From: Bathymodiolus brooksi
Lineage: Eukaryota; Mollusca; Bivalvia; Mytilida; Modiolidae
DNA: 64,000 bases
Reading direction: 5' to 3'
Assembly (NCBI GenBank): GCA_963680875.1
Contig: OY804578.1
Coordinates: 103,259,689 to 103,323,688 of the forward strand
Shown here in pieces: positions 11,511 through 24,580 of the stretch. The first letter of the stretch is position 1, and every line of letters begins with the position of its first letter. Made by a program: the position numbers and the translations under genes. The notes below the pieces were generated by a model. It had not been told where the DNA came from. It was given only the letters and a program-made list of their open reading frames with translations, and did no database searches.

Positions 11511-14214
11511 ATGTGAAAATTACCCCTAAAAATATTTTACTAGAAAATGTACGAATGGAAAAGATAAATCTGATTCACACTTCTTCGTTTTATATTACTA
11601 CTATGTTCACCATAATTAACCATATATAATAATATGCCTTACTCTAATAAACAACATAATTAGCTAAATGGCTCTAACTATCAAGAAGACCAGTCAAATA
11701 TACATAGTAGAGGAATATCGGATGTACACTGATTGCACTAGAATCACATTAAAATAAAATCATAAATATTTAATATTACTTATATATACCACCGATCACT
11801 TATGTTTGCTATCATGCTTGTTGTTTAATCTAATTGGTCAATATATCTTGTGTTTAGTGTTACCTGTTGCTGTTTATATCCTCGAGCAATCTAATTTTAT
11901 TTTTGTGTGTTGTATTTTTCATTATTATTTGTTTGTGTGTCTTGTACCCAATGTTCTCTGTGTATGGGGGTTTTCCATTCTTCATGATTTCCCTTTCGGT
12001 GTTCTCAAGCGTTTATTGACACTTCACCTGTGTATCATACTATGAATGTTAACCCTTTAATGTATCACCTAAGCTTGCAAGGGGCCATGGATACCAGTAA
12101 ATATCACATGCATGATGGCACATCGGTGCAATATTTTTTTGTTTTATAATTACGGAGTAAATCTCGATATATTCCAATTTTTATATCCAGAAACTAACAT
12201 AGTGTGTCGATTTATGTGAAGTACGTGATTTTCAATCCCTCATAATTTCCCAAAATGGGCATGAACTGGGCACCCCTACTGTTCGACTTGTTTTTTTTTG
12301 TTTTATTTTATATTGGGAGAAGTCCTGCGATGAGATAACAAAGAACAAATATAATTTTGAACTTGACTGAAGAATTTGTATATATTAACAGCTTAACCGA
12401 ATCATTAGTTATCCTCCTTTGTTCTGTTAGATCTTTAGAAAATATTTCTCTGTTTTTCGTTTGATTATCAGATTATGAATTATGACGTAAGTCACCAATC
12501 CGTTGATAAAAAAAAGTCGAAAATGCAATATATGATGGCACTGTCTTGTTACAATTTGATGTATGCCAAAATAAGTAGAAGATACAGTACTTTGATAACA
12601 ACAGATGTAGCCTGTATTGGACAATAGAGGCTTGTATTTTCTGGATGAGTACGTAAGGGAGGGAGTCTGAGGCGCTTGAATTTTAACCTCAACTTATGCG
12701 AGGGAATATTATCGGGCATGGTTGTCAACTTTAACTTTGGACAAGGTCATCCTGCTATTTGAATTTTTGAAAAGAGTATCCCATGCAAAAAGAAATATCT
12801 TGTCAGATTTAGAGGCCACTTTTTTTACAATAGCTCACCATGGAGTATTTTGTACTGTTATATTATCTAAAGCCGCATTACGGTTAATACTTTATATAAT
12901 TACTCGAACTACACTAGTGGACATTTCTATCTAGTATAAAAATAAATGTATATTTATTTAGTTTATATTAAAGATGAAAACTAGACCCATCTTTAAAATC
13001 TAAGACATAATACTTGCAACTTACTTAACATGGCTGCAACTTTGAGTGAACAATGAAAACACTGTAGCTATATGTCGGAGAGTTCTGCCTTTTATACTAA
13101 CTGCTAGAGGAATGTGTTAATGAATGCAAATACTCAAAGGTTAAGAACAATACACATGTTCAAAACTACATATGACATTATAATTTGATCTACCGATCAC
13201 ACTCGCTCTAACTCGTGTTGTTTGTTTTCAATTTTCAAGCAATCTGATTGGTCAAATATATTTCACACCTCGTCTGTGTATCATAACAATAATCATTTTG
13301 TTTGCACAAATATTTATGTGAGCGGGTCGGGGATAACAGTAGGATTCCTCTTCTTCACAAATGCTGATGACATTCATACAACCGAGCCAATCGGTGCAAT
13401 GTTTTATTGTTTGTTTTTCCAAATGATTGGTCAAACTCATTCTGTTCAGATAATATTACCCATCTACCAATTTATGTGTGGAATATGAAGTACGTGTTTT
13501 TCAATGCATCATGACTTTGGCCTCAGATGCATATGAACTGTGCGTCTACTCTACTATTTGGGTTGCTAATGTTCTTGTATAAGGAGGAGGTATAAATTCA
13601 ATGCATGTGATGAGATAGCAAGCAACATAAAAATGGCCTGTTTAGTTGACATAGAGATGCACTTTGTCACGGAAAGTAAGTAATAATGGACACTTAAGCT
13701 TTATATATCCAAATCTAATTTCTCATTTTAAGAGTACAAACCCTGAGACCTGAATTACGTGATGATTCTTGGTTTAATGTGTGTTTTCCGTTTATCAATA
13801 TATAATAGTGGAATATTGGTGAAATACATGTTCTCCTTTTTGTTTCGAGTGAATTATGAGATGTCTCTACGAGGAAGAATACATTTGTTTAATTTCGAGA
13901 TTCATGGGCGACTTAAAATTAGGATTAAATGATTATGTCTATTAGAGAAATATCTCCATCCACCGGAAACAGAATATGACTTGTTTTTTCTTGGAAAAGA
14001 ATACAAAAATATTGAATTTTGCTAAGATAAGTTTTTCTACAAAAAGTCAAGAAATTGTGTTTCATTTAATGTAGTATTTTCGACCATAAATGTATGTTTT
14101 AATCAAACTGTTGAAAGGTCTTTGATATGCATGAAATGGCGAGCTGAGACCGGATAAGCTTTCCACAAAGCAAAACAGCCATTTTGTACTTTAAGTATTT
14201 TTTAATCAGTTTGA

Positions 14215-14400
14215 TTGTTAAGAAAAGTCTTAAGATATCAAAGGGGTAATCAGAATCCGTATTCGAAGAAGGACAGACAATGCAAAATCCAAAGGATAAA
14301 GGACAAAAGGACAAATATCTATCTACATAAATACTGCACAGAAAACTAAAGATTGAGTAACACGACCTCTTCTTAAAAAAGGGACTGAAATGGTGTAAAA
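14215..14400 (-). repeat. Dispersed non-coding repeat, composite A
   Basis: Inverted copy: AGATATCAAAGGGGTAATCAG, then GAAGAAGGACAGACAATGC and GAAAACTAAAGATTGAGTAAC. It is the reverse complement of the pattern at 43.3-43.4 kb. Confidence 0.65.
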
Positions 14401-14459
14401 TAGGTTTATCCTCCCCATATTGAATAATGTGCTTCCGCGCTAGCCACTTTGATATGATT

Positions 14460-14605
14460 AATCGTTTTAACAGCCATTGTATGATGTAAGCAGCAATTGT
14501 TGTTGTATACAACCATTGTATTATGTAACCAGTCATTGTTATTGTACTTTGTAAACAGACAGTGTTATTGTTTTATGTAAATAGTCCTTGTTATTTTATT
14601 ATGGA
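14460..14605. repeat. Degenerate ~26-bp tandem repeat
   Basis: About five imperfect units of the form CAGTCATTGTTATTGTA-TTATGTAA. Confidence 0.55.
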
Positions 14606-14684
14606 ATTCTAATATATTTTTAAATAATGTGAATGACCTTTTGATCGATAAAAATGTTATTTAGATTTTTTTATTTACTGCGCA

Positions 14685-14830
14685 CGATACATTTCTGTGT
14701 AACTTTCATCAGGCACGTTCATAGTCACAAGATTGGAAATACAAATAATGTAAAAGTCTTTGAGAGCAAGAAAATCAAAAAATCCTAAATAGAATAGCCA
14801 AAATATCAGTAGAAATTGTCTATTCCCGAG
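14685..14830 (+). repeat. Dispersed non-coding repeat, family B
   Basis: ACTGCGCACGATACATTTCTG, then CATCAGGCACGTTCATAGTC, a G/A-rich stretch and ATAGAATAGCCAAAAT. The same order of words is found at 19.9, 46.2, 50.1 and 59.9 kb and inverted at 58.9 and 60.3 kb. No open frame is shared between copies. Confidence 0.65.
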
Positions 14831-14834
14831 CGAG

Positions 14835-15930
14835 ATTAAGTGATTAACGATGTTTTTTAAAACGAGAGAAACGTCATAGAGTTTTAAAAAGCATCTTTAA
14901 TTATTTTAACGCTATTTTGTATTCATAATTAAATAATTTTTGTTGAGATACTGACATTTTTTTAAACACAATTAATATTTTATATCGTAAATCACTTATT
15001 ATAAAGGATTTGGTAATGTGACATCATTATAACGTCATATTAGAAAACAACAATAATACTATGTGCGTCCTTGACAACGCTTAACGATTAGCGATAATTT
15101 ACCATCTCACTCTACTAGCGTAAGATGGATAATTCTCAGATAGCAAGATCAAAGGAAAATACCGCAAAATAGCGATAATACAAATAGCTAAGATTATTTA
15201 GGAACTGTGAAGTCAATAGTAAATATATTTTATAAACCGTGACTGTACAGAGACACAGACTACTGGGCGTTTGACAAACTGAATTATTGGTCTGTCAACA
15301 GAGGTATGGGTACATTTGTAGTAATCAATAACATAGAGGATATCTAATTTACGATAAATGCTCCATAATATTTGCTTAATGTAGGTTTAAGACATAATCT
15401 ATGGAATCATATGTTTTAACATTTTACATGTTCTTATATATATTATTAAGCTTTTGAATTCATAACCATATTGCACAATCACTTTATTCTAAAATCGATA
15501 TTTTGTGTTGTCTGTCCTTCTTCGATTTACATATTCTGATTACCCCTTTAGTATCTGCATACTCTTTTTAAACATGCGAAAAACATGAAATTCAAACATA
15601 ACCGTTCTCATCAAATCATTTCTTTTGTTTTTAGATTATATAAAGACTATCTAAAATATTTCTAAAGATGATACACATTTTTTAAATAAAATAAAATGAA
15701 AAAAAACCAAAATAAAATAAAGCAAAAAACTCGTAAAAGTAGTCGATGAAAGATATTTCAGATCAGAATTTTCAAACGCACAATTTGAACTATCTAGAAT
15801 CTAGTATATTTTACATTAGTTGAAACAAGTATTCTATGAATAAACTTAATTGAATAAAAGTACCATAATCCTCATTCATAGAGAGCCATATTCAACATTT
15901 TTTAAAACGACTTTGAATTTTGCTTATCAG
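14835..15930. other. No gene recognised
   Basis: AT-rich, with a short composite-A remnant at about 15505-15560 (TGTCCTTCTTCGATTTACAT and CTGATTACCCCTTTAGTATC). Nothing else. Confidence 0.4.
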
Positions 15931-16061
15931 AGGCATTCTGGTTACATTTTTTTTCTGGTTACATTTAACTTTTCACAAGCTAGCACACACTAGCATAAAA
16001 TGAATTTCTTCCTCTACTTTCAAATTAGTAATGTTAATTGAACTATTTAAAGTTGACTATC

Positions 16062-16200
16062 AACATTTAAGTTACTAGTTCGAATCCCGTTCATGGCGTG
16101 GTGTAATCCATACAATAATATGTGGAAAAAGTTTGTCAGTGACTTGCAGCAAGTTAGTACTTTTCTTCGGGTACTCTTTCCCATGAAATGGTTACAGTAA
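16062..16200 (+). repeat. SINE, type 2, fragment in tandem unit 1
   Basis: TAGTTCGAATCCCGTTCATGG carries a good B-box. A degraded body follows, and the usual tail is missing. Confidence 0.55.
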
Positions 16201-17324
16201 AGATGGTAAGTGTTAATATTGCATGATGCGAAATTGCAAATCGGAAACTTCAAAAACAAGCATTGTCATATCTAATTATTACATCAGCATTTTCCAAAGC
16301 AAACACTCGAGAACAATACTTGCTAGAATTATCCATATATCAAACTTTTTAAATAACTTAACGTAAGGAATACCAAGCTTTAAACACAATTAATTATTTC
16401 CCCCATCTCGGCTTGGTAATAAGCACTTTCGTTCTTTGATATATCATATCCACCACTAACCATTTTCCTGTGAAATACATGCATTGTTTATTGTTTGTAA
16501 ATTTGCTTTGTCATATATATTGCTGGCATGCAGAGCACTTGATGGTAAGAAATGTAATCGATTAACCAATCGGCAATCAGCAATACATGATCAGCATCAG
16601 GCCTTTGCCTGTGAGGAAGTTTAAATTGACATAGATAAATGACTAACACATATGATAATTATAATGGATATGGTCTGATAATTTTACATTGATACCTCAC
16701 ACCAAGGAGAACTCGTCACGAATTATTGTTAATTAGCAATTGGTGCTGATGACGGCTACCAGTACTTAATAAATAGAGCTGTCCACCACTTCACCAATTG
16801 GCGAACCAATCACGATGGGAATTGTTAGGTCTTAGTACCGACAGGACCATAGTGGGTAAGATATTCGGAGAGTGACATGAGTCCTGCAGGTAAAAGCCCT
16901 CTTTAGTAGATTAAAAAGAGTATGTGTATTGTCTTATCTACAAAAGAATCTGTTTTCATTTTTCTTCAAGCAAAACGTACCACACTGTCAGAACAGTTTC
17001 AAATTCCAGCAATATCGATGCACACAAATATATGACCGCTCACACACCTGCCTCGGCACAACTCCAATAAAGAAGATGATTCATATATATTGGCTTTTTT
17101 TACTTAATAAAGCTGCCCGATCGTGAAGGTCTTTTTCTAATATTGTCTTCAATAGACAGATTTAGTTCAGCACAGCTATTCTAAAACTGCTTAATACAAT
17201 TACAGTATTATTAATGTTTCATACTTTGCTGATGTAATTCTCGTTACATTTAACTTTTCATAGGCTAGCACAACCTAGCTTAAAATGCATTTCTTCCTCT
17301 ACTTTCAAGTTAGCAATGTAAATT

Positions 17325-17530
17325 GAAATATTTAAAGTTGACTATCAACACTTAAGTTGTTAGTTCGAATCCCTTGGCGTGGTGTAATCCATGCAACATT
17401 ATGTGATAAAGTTTGCCAATGACTTGCTGCAGGTAGGTAGCTCTCTCTGGGTACTCTATTTTCCTCCACCAATAAAACTGACATCCACGATATAATTGAA
17501 TTATTGTTCAAAGTAGCGTTTAACACTATA
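17325..17530 (+). repeat. SINE, type 2, in tandem unit 2
   Basis: B-box GTTCGAATCCC, then GGCGTGGTGTAATCC, AAAGTTTGCCAATGACTTGC, TCTCTGGGTACTC and the tail AAAGTAGCGTTTAACAC. Confidence 0.65.
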
Positions 17531-18619
17531 ACTCTAAAAAAAAAAACAGAAGATGGGAAATTGAAAGTTGGTATATTTAAAAATTACATTAGCATTTTTC
17601 AAAAGATACACCTTAGAACAACAAGTGCTATAATTATCCATAGATCAAAACTTTTAAAGATGACACTGAAAACAAATTACCATAAACAATATCAACCTTC
17701 AAAAACAATCCATTATTTTCCCTTCTGTACATTGACATTCCACAGCACCACAACCTCTTCCCGTTTATATAAATGCATTGCTTACTGCTTGGAAATTTGC
17801 TTTGTCATAAATATTGCTGTCATACAGCGCACTTGATGGTGAGAAATGTAATCGTTTAGCCAATCAGCATGAAATGAGCAGTATGAGGCCTTTGCATGTG
17901 AGGAAGTTTAAATTGACATAGGTAAATTACTAACAAATATGATAATTATAATGGATATGGTCTGATTATTTTATATGGATACCTCACACCAAGGAGAACT
18001 CGTTACGAATTATTGTTAATTAGCAACTGGTGCTGATGACGGCCATCAGTACTTAATAAATAGAGCTGTCCACCACTTCACCAATTGGCGAATCACTCAC
18101 GATGGGAATTGTTAGGTCATAGTACCGACAACACCATAGTGGGTAAGGTATTCGGAGAGTGACATGCGTCCTGCAGGTAAACGCCCTCTTTAGTAGATTA
18201 AAAAGAGTATGTGTATTGTCTTATCTACAAAAGAATCTTTTTTCGTCTTTCTTCAAACAAAACGTACCACACTGTCAGAACAGTTTCACATTCCAGCAAT
18301 ATCGATACACACAAAGATATGACCGCTGACATACCTGCCTCGGCACAACTCCAATAAAGAAGATGATTAATATATATTGGCTTTTTTAACTTAATAAAGC
18401 TGCCCGATCTTGAATGTCTTTTTTCTAATATTGTCTTCAATAGACAGATTTAGTTCAGCACAGCTATTCTAAAACTGCTTAATGCAATTACAGTATTATT
18501 AATGTTTCATACTTTGCTGATGTGATTCTCGTTACATTTAGCTTTTCATAGGCTAGCACAACCTAACATAAAATGAATTTCTTCCTCTACTTTCAAGTTA
18601 ACAATGTTAATTGAAATAT

Positions 18620-18835
18620 TTAAAGTTGAATATCAACACTTAAGTTGTTAGTTCGAATCCCTCTCATGGCGCGGTGTAATCCATACAACATTATGTGATA
18701 AAGTTTGCCAGTGACTTGCTGCAGGTAGGTAGTTCTCTCTGGGTACTCTATTTTCCTCCACCAATAAAACTGACATCCACGATATAATTGAAATGTTGTT
18801 GAAAGCAGCCTGTAACACCATAACTCTAAACAAAT
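18620..18835 (+). repeat. SINE, type 2, in tandem unit 3
   Basis: The same order as in unit 2, at the same place in the unit: GTTCGAATCCCTCTCATGGC to GAAAGCAGCCTGTAACACC. Insertion therefore preceded the triplication. Confidence 0.65.
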
Positions 18836-19859
18836 GAAATATTGAAAGAGAAGATGGGAGATAGGAAATTGAAAGTTGTTATTTCTAAACATTAGCATTT
18901 TCCAAAACACACACCTTGGAACAACAAGTGCTATAATTATTCATAGATCAAAACTTTTAAAAACAACATTGATAACAAATTATCATAAGCAAAGCAATTC
19001 ATTATTTCCTCTTCTCAACGTGGTATTAAATACTTCTGTTCATTGACATTCCACAGTACGGCCAACCTTTTGTCTATGATATACATGCATTGTTTATTGC
19101 TTGTAAATTTTCTTTGTCATAAATTATTGCTGTCATACAGCGCACTTGATGGTGAAAAATGTAATCGTTTAGCCAATCAGCATGAAATGAGCAGTAGGAG
19201 GCTTTGGATGCGAGGAAGTTTGGATTAACACAGGTAAAGTACTAACAAATATGATAATTATAATGGATATGGTCTGCCAAATTTACAATGATACTTCACA
19301 CCAAGGAGAACTCGTCACGAATTATTCTTAATTAGCAACAATTACGGATGAGGAGTCTTAGTACTCAATGAATAGAGCTGGACAGCACTTTACCAATTAG
19401 CGACTATGAGATGCCCTCAAGATGATGATTGGTCAGGTTATTATACTGAATGGACCATAGTGAGTGAGATCTCCGGAGAGTAAGATCAGCCCTGCAGGTT
19501 AAAGCCCTTTTTAGTAGATTTAAAAAAAGAGTAGGTGCATTTTCTCTTCTACAAAAGACTAAATGTTTGTTCTTCTTTCCTCAACTCTCAACTAGGTTTA
19601 GGTTATATTTACATGAGGTATAATGCTCCCTGACATGTATTGCAGGTGTACAATTTTCTAATGACGAATAAATGTTGGAAAAAAACATATTATTCCAATC
19701 AAGTTTTCGAAAATAATCATCGTGATAAAGAAAGACAATTTATGTAAAGATGACACATATACATTGTCTTTTACTTCACAAATCTGCCAGATCTTGTAGC
19801 TTTCGCTGATATTGTGAAATGGTAGAAATGTGGTACAAAGGTAGATATCTAATTGATTG

Positions 19860-20035
19860 AGTCCGATGCGTCTCTGGAATAACGTTCATCAGGTACGCTC
19901 ATTGTCAAATTATTGGACAGACAAATAATCTAAAGTTCTTAGGCAGCAATTTAACCAAAGGGTCTAAATAGGATAGGCAACATTGAATAAGGCTACCTAT
20001 GCTTGACTGAGATTTACTCTAGTTTTACTGTTGCC
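19860..20035 (+). repeat. Dispersed non-coding repeat, family B
   Basis: TCCGATGCGTCTCTGGAATAA, CATCAGGTACGCTCATTGTC, AAATAGGATAGGC. This is one of the clearer copies. It is followed at 20040-20105 by a composite-A-like end (TTGATTGCCCCTTCGG). Confidence 0.65.
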
Positions 20036-20524
20036 AGTTTCTTTGGACTGTCCATTCTTGATTGCCCCTTCGGTTTTTCTAAAGTTTATTTAATAAATTA
20101 AATTATTGAAGAACAATAAATTTGAAATGTAAACAAACCTTATAAATCATGTGCTTGCCGAAGCACCGAGGACTGGTCGAACGATACCCTCGGGGACTAA
20201 TAGTCCATCGGCAGAGATATCAAACTAGTACTTTGCTTTCACAAGAATCCACAAGTGACTTCTTTATTGTCCAGGTATTTTACACTTGGTATTCATGAAC
20301 TAATTTTTAAGAAATGTATAATTACATTTTGTATTTCGGAATCATTGTTTTCATTCTTTTCGTCTATTTTCTGTGCATGTATTGTGAACGGAAATCGATG
20401 TGCTATGTACTTTTGAAATAGAAAATAGGAGAATCCCTCAAAATTGAAAGAAAGAAACAAACATTTAATATAAGAAATTATATATAAACAAATTATATAT
20501 AAACAAACAAATAAACAAATGATG

Positions 20525-20666
20525 AAATGCCTGTACCAAGTCAGGGTCATTACGGTTTTCACAGTTTTCCGGTTGTTGACTGATTTTGTCTGTTTATATA
20601 ATTATGAGTTTTGACTTTCCCTTTGTAAGATTGTTCGGGGTTCGGTAATTTTGTTATTACCTTTAT
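20525..20666 (+). mobile_element. Penelope-like element, 3' tail only
   Basis: The last ~142 bases of the PLE family, from AAATGCCTGTACCAAGTCAG to GTTATTACC, close to the complete copy in sequence. This is the shortest insertion seen. Confidence 0.82.
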
Positions 20667-21610
20667 TGTCAATCAAAGCTGAATAAACAGTATTTATTTG
20701 AGTACAATGATTGAAATGATTTGAGTTTTTGTGAAATAAACATATATCTTACACAAACACAAACCACATAAATTGAAAGGTTATTGTTCAGTAGATATTA
20801 TTATTATAATTTCATAATATAAATATGTCATAAAGATAAATGACCACAGTTTTATTTAATAACATTTGGATATAAAAAAATAAAAAGTAAAAAATCCCAC
20901 ATCGTCAAAGCAGTTTTAAAATATAGTAAGGGGCGAAGCCCTTTTAACTATAGGCTATACGAATTTTAGTCACGTGACTATTGTATTCATAGCCAAATAT
21001 CTTTTCACCGGAAGTGTAAAAATATTGAATAAAATAGTATTTAAAATCGCAATAAAATGTATTTCAATGAGAAATCCTGAAATCTCTTATTGTTTATATT
21101 CTGAAAAATTCAAATAAACTCAAATGAAAATTCTAAAAGAAAACTTATAATATCCACACAAAGCGGTATGTGTAGAACGTAATTTGTTAGTGTGTACTGA
21201 TCATGAAATACACACATGTGCCAGGTCGTATGCAACCCTGGGATGAATTTCATGAAAGTCCATGCATTTTCTCCTGAAAGGATGGTTCTCCTCTCTGAAT
21301 ACTTTGTGTGAGCTGGTGTCAAATAGAAAGAGCAGCTCGCCTTCGTCTTCGGCTAGGGAATCTGCTACATCTACATGCTATCCGCGATTCAAAAACATGA
21401 AATGATTCTGACAAGACAATCATGACAGCAGGGAATTATAAAACAAGTTTTTTTTCTTTTTATGGCAAGCAGCTTTGCTTGAAAAACCTTGATTGCATTT
21501 TCGTTTGACCCTCATTCCCCTTTTGATAAGCCCAAAACCCTTAACTATATCGAATACAAATGTTGTTGACATTAGGTCGATTCTAGGTCCTGCAAAAATA
21601 CATTCAGTGG
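20667..21610. other. No gene recognised
   Basis: AT-rich. A small GGGCGAAGCCC hairpin lies near 20932. A low-copy-looking segment with CTTCGTCTTCGGC lies near 21340. Confidence 0.3.
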
Positions 21611-21617
21611 ACCTACT

Positions 21618-21763
21618 CACAATATCTTGACGTTTTATCTAGCGAAATAATAGTGAAAAATCTGTATAAAATATGTATATTATATATATAAAGACACATA
21701 ATATACAGATTTTATACATATTTTTCTCTATTATTTCGCTAGATGAAATGTCAAAATACTGTG
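21618..21763. mobile_element. Foldback element: two 66-bp inverted arms
   Basis: The arm at 21618-21683 (CACAATATCTTGACG..., TCTAGCGAAATAATAG) is the reverse complement of 21698-21763 with about eight mismatches, leaving a 14-base spacer. It has no coding capacity. It looks like a short foldback MITE or the core of one. Target-site duplications are not obvious. Confidence 0.72.
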
Positions 21764-22304
21764 ACCTACTTGATATCTACTGGACCTGTTCTTATCCTTT
21801 ATCTTGCACACTCACATTGTGACAAAAAATATATAAATCTGAGCGAATGACTTTGATATCAGAATTTTTATTTTCGGTAAAAGAGTCAACTAATTATGGG
21901 TCAAAATAATTCAAGACCCCTCTCAAAAACAAATGGTCGCCCCATCATGTTTTGACACTTCATGCTATGAGAAACTCGAAAAAGTCTAAATGGTAAAAAC
22001 CTCAGAAAACGATTTTCAGACATTGCAACATACAAGCATAGGCACATTCAATAACCCTCTAGGCCCCTTCAGAAACCTTTCCTCCTACATCGTTTTTATC
22101 CCACCCTTTAGGCATCAACTTCCTGTTAGCCAGGGGCATACGTGTACTATGGAAACATTTCTTCTAGTTATGCAATTTTAGGAGGCATGCCATTCGCCTC
22201 TCATGCCTCTCTTTTAAGGCAGCCAAATGTTGGATATAGACTTCGCCATTAAACAGGTTAAACATATTAGAAAGAATCTTAGAAACAGATACAAAGTCGA
22301 TAGC

Positions 22305-22462
22305 CCTGACACACATATACACCCTCACATCCCTGTCATACCCCTGACACACATATACACCCTTACATCCCTGACATACCACTGACACACATATACACCC
22401 TCACATCCCTGTCATACCCCTGACACACATATACACCCTCACATCCCTGTCATACCCCTGAC
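22305..22462. repeat. 38-bp minisatellite, four units
   Basis: Unit CCTGACACACATATACACCC plus TCACATCCCTGTCATACC. Copies start at 22305, 22343, 22381 and 22419 with few differences. There are no spacers, so it is not a CRISPR array. Confidence 0.92.
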
Positions 22463-24580
22463 CTGTCTTGGTGACAGGATGAAACTAGTTTTATTGATCG
22501 AAGCCTCCTCTTTCGTTGAAATGATTGATGTCATACAAGTATTTTCTACAATTGAGTAAAACATATAACTGTATGAACAGTGCCGTTGTAAAATACGTTG
22601 CGTCATAATCATGAACTTTATATTATAACATGAACAAAGCATACGGTCAATGCACGGTGAGCTATGTCAATATACAATAAGAGTACCAACAATATTATCG
22701 TTCCTTCAAGACATTTACAGTTTCATGTCTACATGCCTTTTTCTCAGGTAGACAACATGGTGTGCTTATTATTGTCAACATGTTATTGTATATAAGTTTG
22801 CAACTGTATTGAGACTTAGTTGAAATGCAACTGTTGACTTTTTAACCATCAAATAATAGTTGTATTGAAGACCGGTATATCGGTAATTTGTTAAGTAATA
22901 ATTGTGGTAAGTAAAATTAAAAACAAACGATTTGATTTGGCTGCTTATATGTCATGGCATTTTATTACTTCAACAACACATATTGTCAACAAATAACAAC
23001 AAGTTGACGATGGATCACTGAAGGGTATGCCAATCAGTGTAACTAAACAAGCTGCTTGGGCCAACCAGAGCAACAAAGTTGGTAAATTTCGCCATATTCC
23101 ACATCAACTAGTTGTCGCCATGACGAGTAATGTTGACTTTCACAATTCTGTATATCCTTTAGTCCTTTCACCAAACTGCAAAATAAAATAAAAACAGCAG
23201 AAATCATGTTTAAACGGGATGGGAAGAGTGGGTTTTTGTGTCCTCAATCCTTCGTATCTCTTTTGCAACTGAATATCCTACACGAAACACTCGTTTTTAA
23301 AGGTCTGTTCGACTTGAGAAATACAGAAGCTCGTGCTGCAGTTTGGCGGCAAATTAGACATTATATAAACATATGTCTATACATAGTATATTTTAATGTT
23401 GGCGTTATATAAGTTTAGACTTGTTAATCGGTATAACGTAATACAATAAACGAATTTAATAATAAACTATTAAATTACATTAATTGCATAGGGACAAAGT
23501 CATAACATAAACCTTGCACTTCCTGATATGTATATTATATGATCAGCAAGACAAGGGAGCTGCATGTATATGGTACAGTATATTAGTGTTAGGAATAATC
23601 TAAGATATTCCGATTGGATTTTGGAACTGTTTTGACGGTTTAGTATTTTTGTCATTTTATTTTTTGTACCAATGTAATATTTTGCGTATATTTTGTTTTA
23701 TATTACTTTTAAAAGTTCACATTTATTTGTTTTGTAGTGGACTGAAAAAAAGTTTCGTTTGTAAAATGAAGGTGGTTCGATTTCTAATTATATTCAGATT
23801 ATTCAAGATTGCGGAAGGAGTCAATAGTTACTGCTAGCGAACAATATTTTTGCTGAAGTCATCATGAGGGGATTTTTTTTTCTGAATATACGCTGGGTGG
23901 TGTTCGCAAGTTTCTTTCAATATATGTAGCACCCATTTCCCTTTATTTCTATTCTTTTCTTGGAATACTGACATTTTTTGTTTTTGTTTACTATTATTAT
24001 ATCCATAAAAATCATCCAAATGGTCGATCGCTCTAGCTTTTTGTTTTCATTTATTGTCCATGCCCAAAAACATTTTTGCTTTAAAAAACTCACCAAAATA
24101 CCTATTTACGGGGACTATTTATAGATCCACATAATTAACACTCCCTTCACTGGCAAGCATAAATTTTCAAAAATGGGGATTAAAGGGGTGGTCAAATTGG
24201 TTTTATCATGTTGTTTTTTACGCTGGAAAATATAATTTACGTCATTGATTTATTTTATTGTTTTTAGTCTTACAATGTGTTTTTTATAATGATAAAATTC
24301 GTCTTCTGAGTATTATCTATCTTGAAGTCGTAGACACATCAAAATAAAATAAAATAACCCGTATTTGTCAAATTGCAAATATGTAGTTTGTGGTAAAGCA
24401 AACGTAGAATTCCCTCGCAACCTCTTTGCGGACTAGAGCATGAAAAATGCGCGATCCCGTGTCGCAAAATATATATTTTTTTAACATTTATTTATTTGTT
24501 TTGGTTTATGTTTGTTTATTGACATGTCAGTCATTGTAAAAACTTCTATATACTTATATCTTATTACACATTAATTTAAG
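22463..24580. other. No gene recognised
   Basis: About 2.1 kb of AT-rich sequence. Short open frames lack family resemblance and paired splice signals. One stretch near 23200-23390 is slightly less AT-rich but I recognise nothing in it. Confidence 0.35.

Larger units (their letters stand above)
9700..13650. repeat. Diverged direct duplications (three partial units)
   Basis: Words recur in the same order. ACTTACATAA...ATGACTGCAAACTTCGA lies at 9780/9998, 10965 and 13015. ACTGTCTTGTTACAATTTG lies at 10476 and 12540, followed in both by GTAGCCTGTATTG, GAATTTTAAC and TAATTACTTGAATTGC / TAATTACTCGAACTAC. GAAGTACGTG...TTTTCAAT lies at 12218 and 13487. Roughly, units run ~9.7-10.2, ~10.45-12.4 and ~12.52-13.65 kb. 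The middle one carries an A-rich insertion, and the first is cut by a PLE tail. I see no coding capacity in any unit. Confidence 0.65.
15935..19556. repeat. Tandem triplication of a ~1.29 kb unit
   Basis: Three head-to-tail units. A landmark (AGCACA after a TTTTCA-rich lead) lies at 15981, 17267 and 18555, giving spacings of 1286 and 1288. Each unit runs through TTCTTCCTCTACTTTCAA, a SINE-like insert, GCACTTGATGGT, ACCAAGGAGAACTCGTCACG and GAGAGTGACATG. The first two continue through TATCTACAAAAGAATCT to the next start. The third breaks off at about 19556 after ~1.03 kb. Units differ by scattered substitutions and small indels, and no frame stays open across all three. Confidence 0.88.

Noticed and set aside
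14099..14536. 145-codon minus-strand open frame
   Set aside because: It runs through a composite-A repeat and a degenerate tandem repeat; no domain and no conservation between repeat copies.
16730..16810. Structured RNA from CAATTGGTG / CACCAATTG inverted words in the tandem unit
   Set aside because: The pairing is perfect in unit 1, weakened in unit 2 and lost in unit 3, so it is not conserved.
22305..22462. CRISPR-like repeat array
   Set aside because: Units abut directly, without spacers; it is a minisatellite in a eukaryotic genome.
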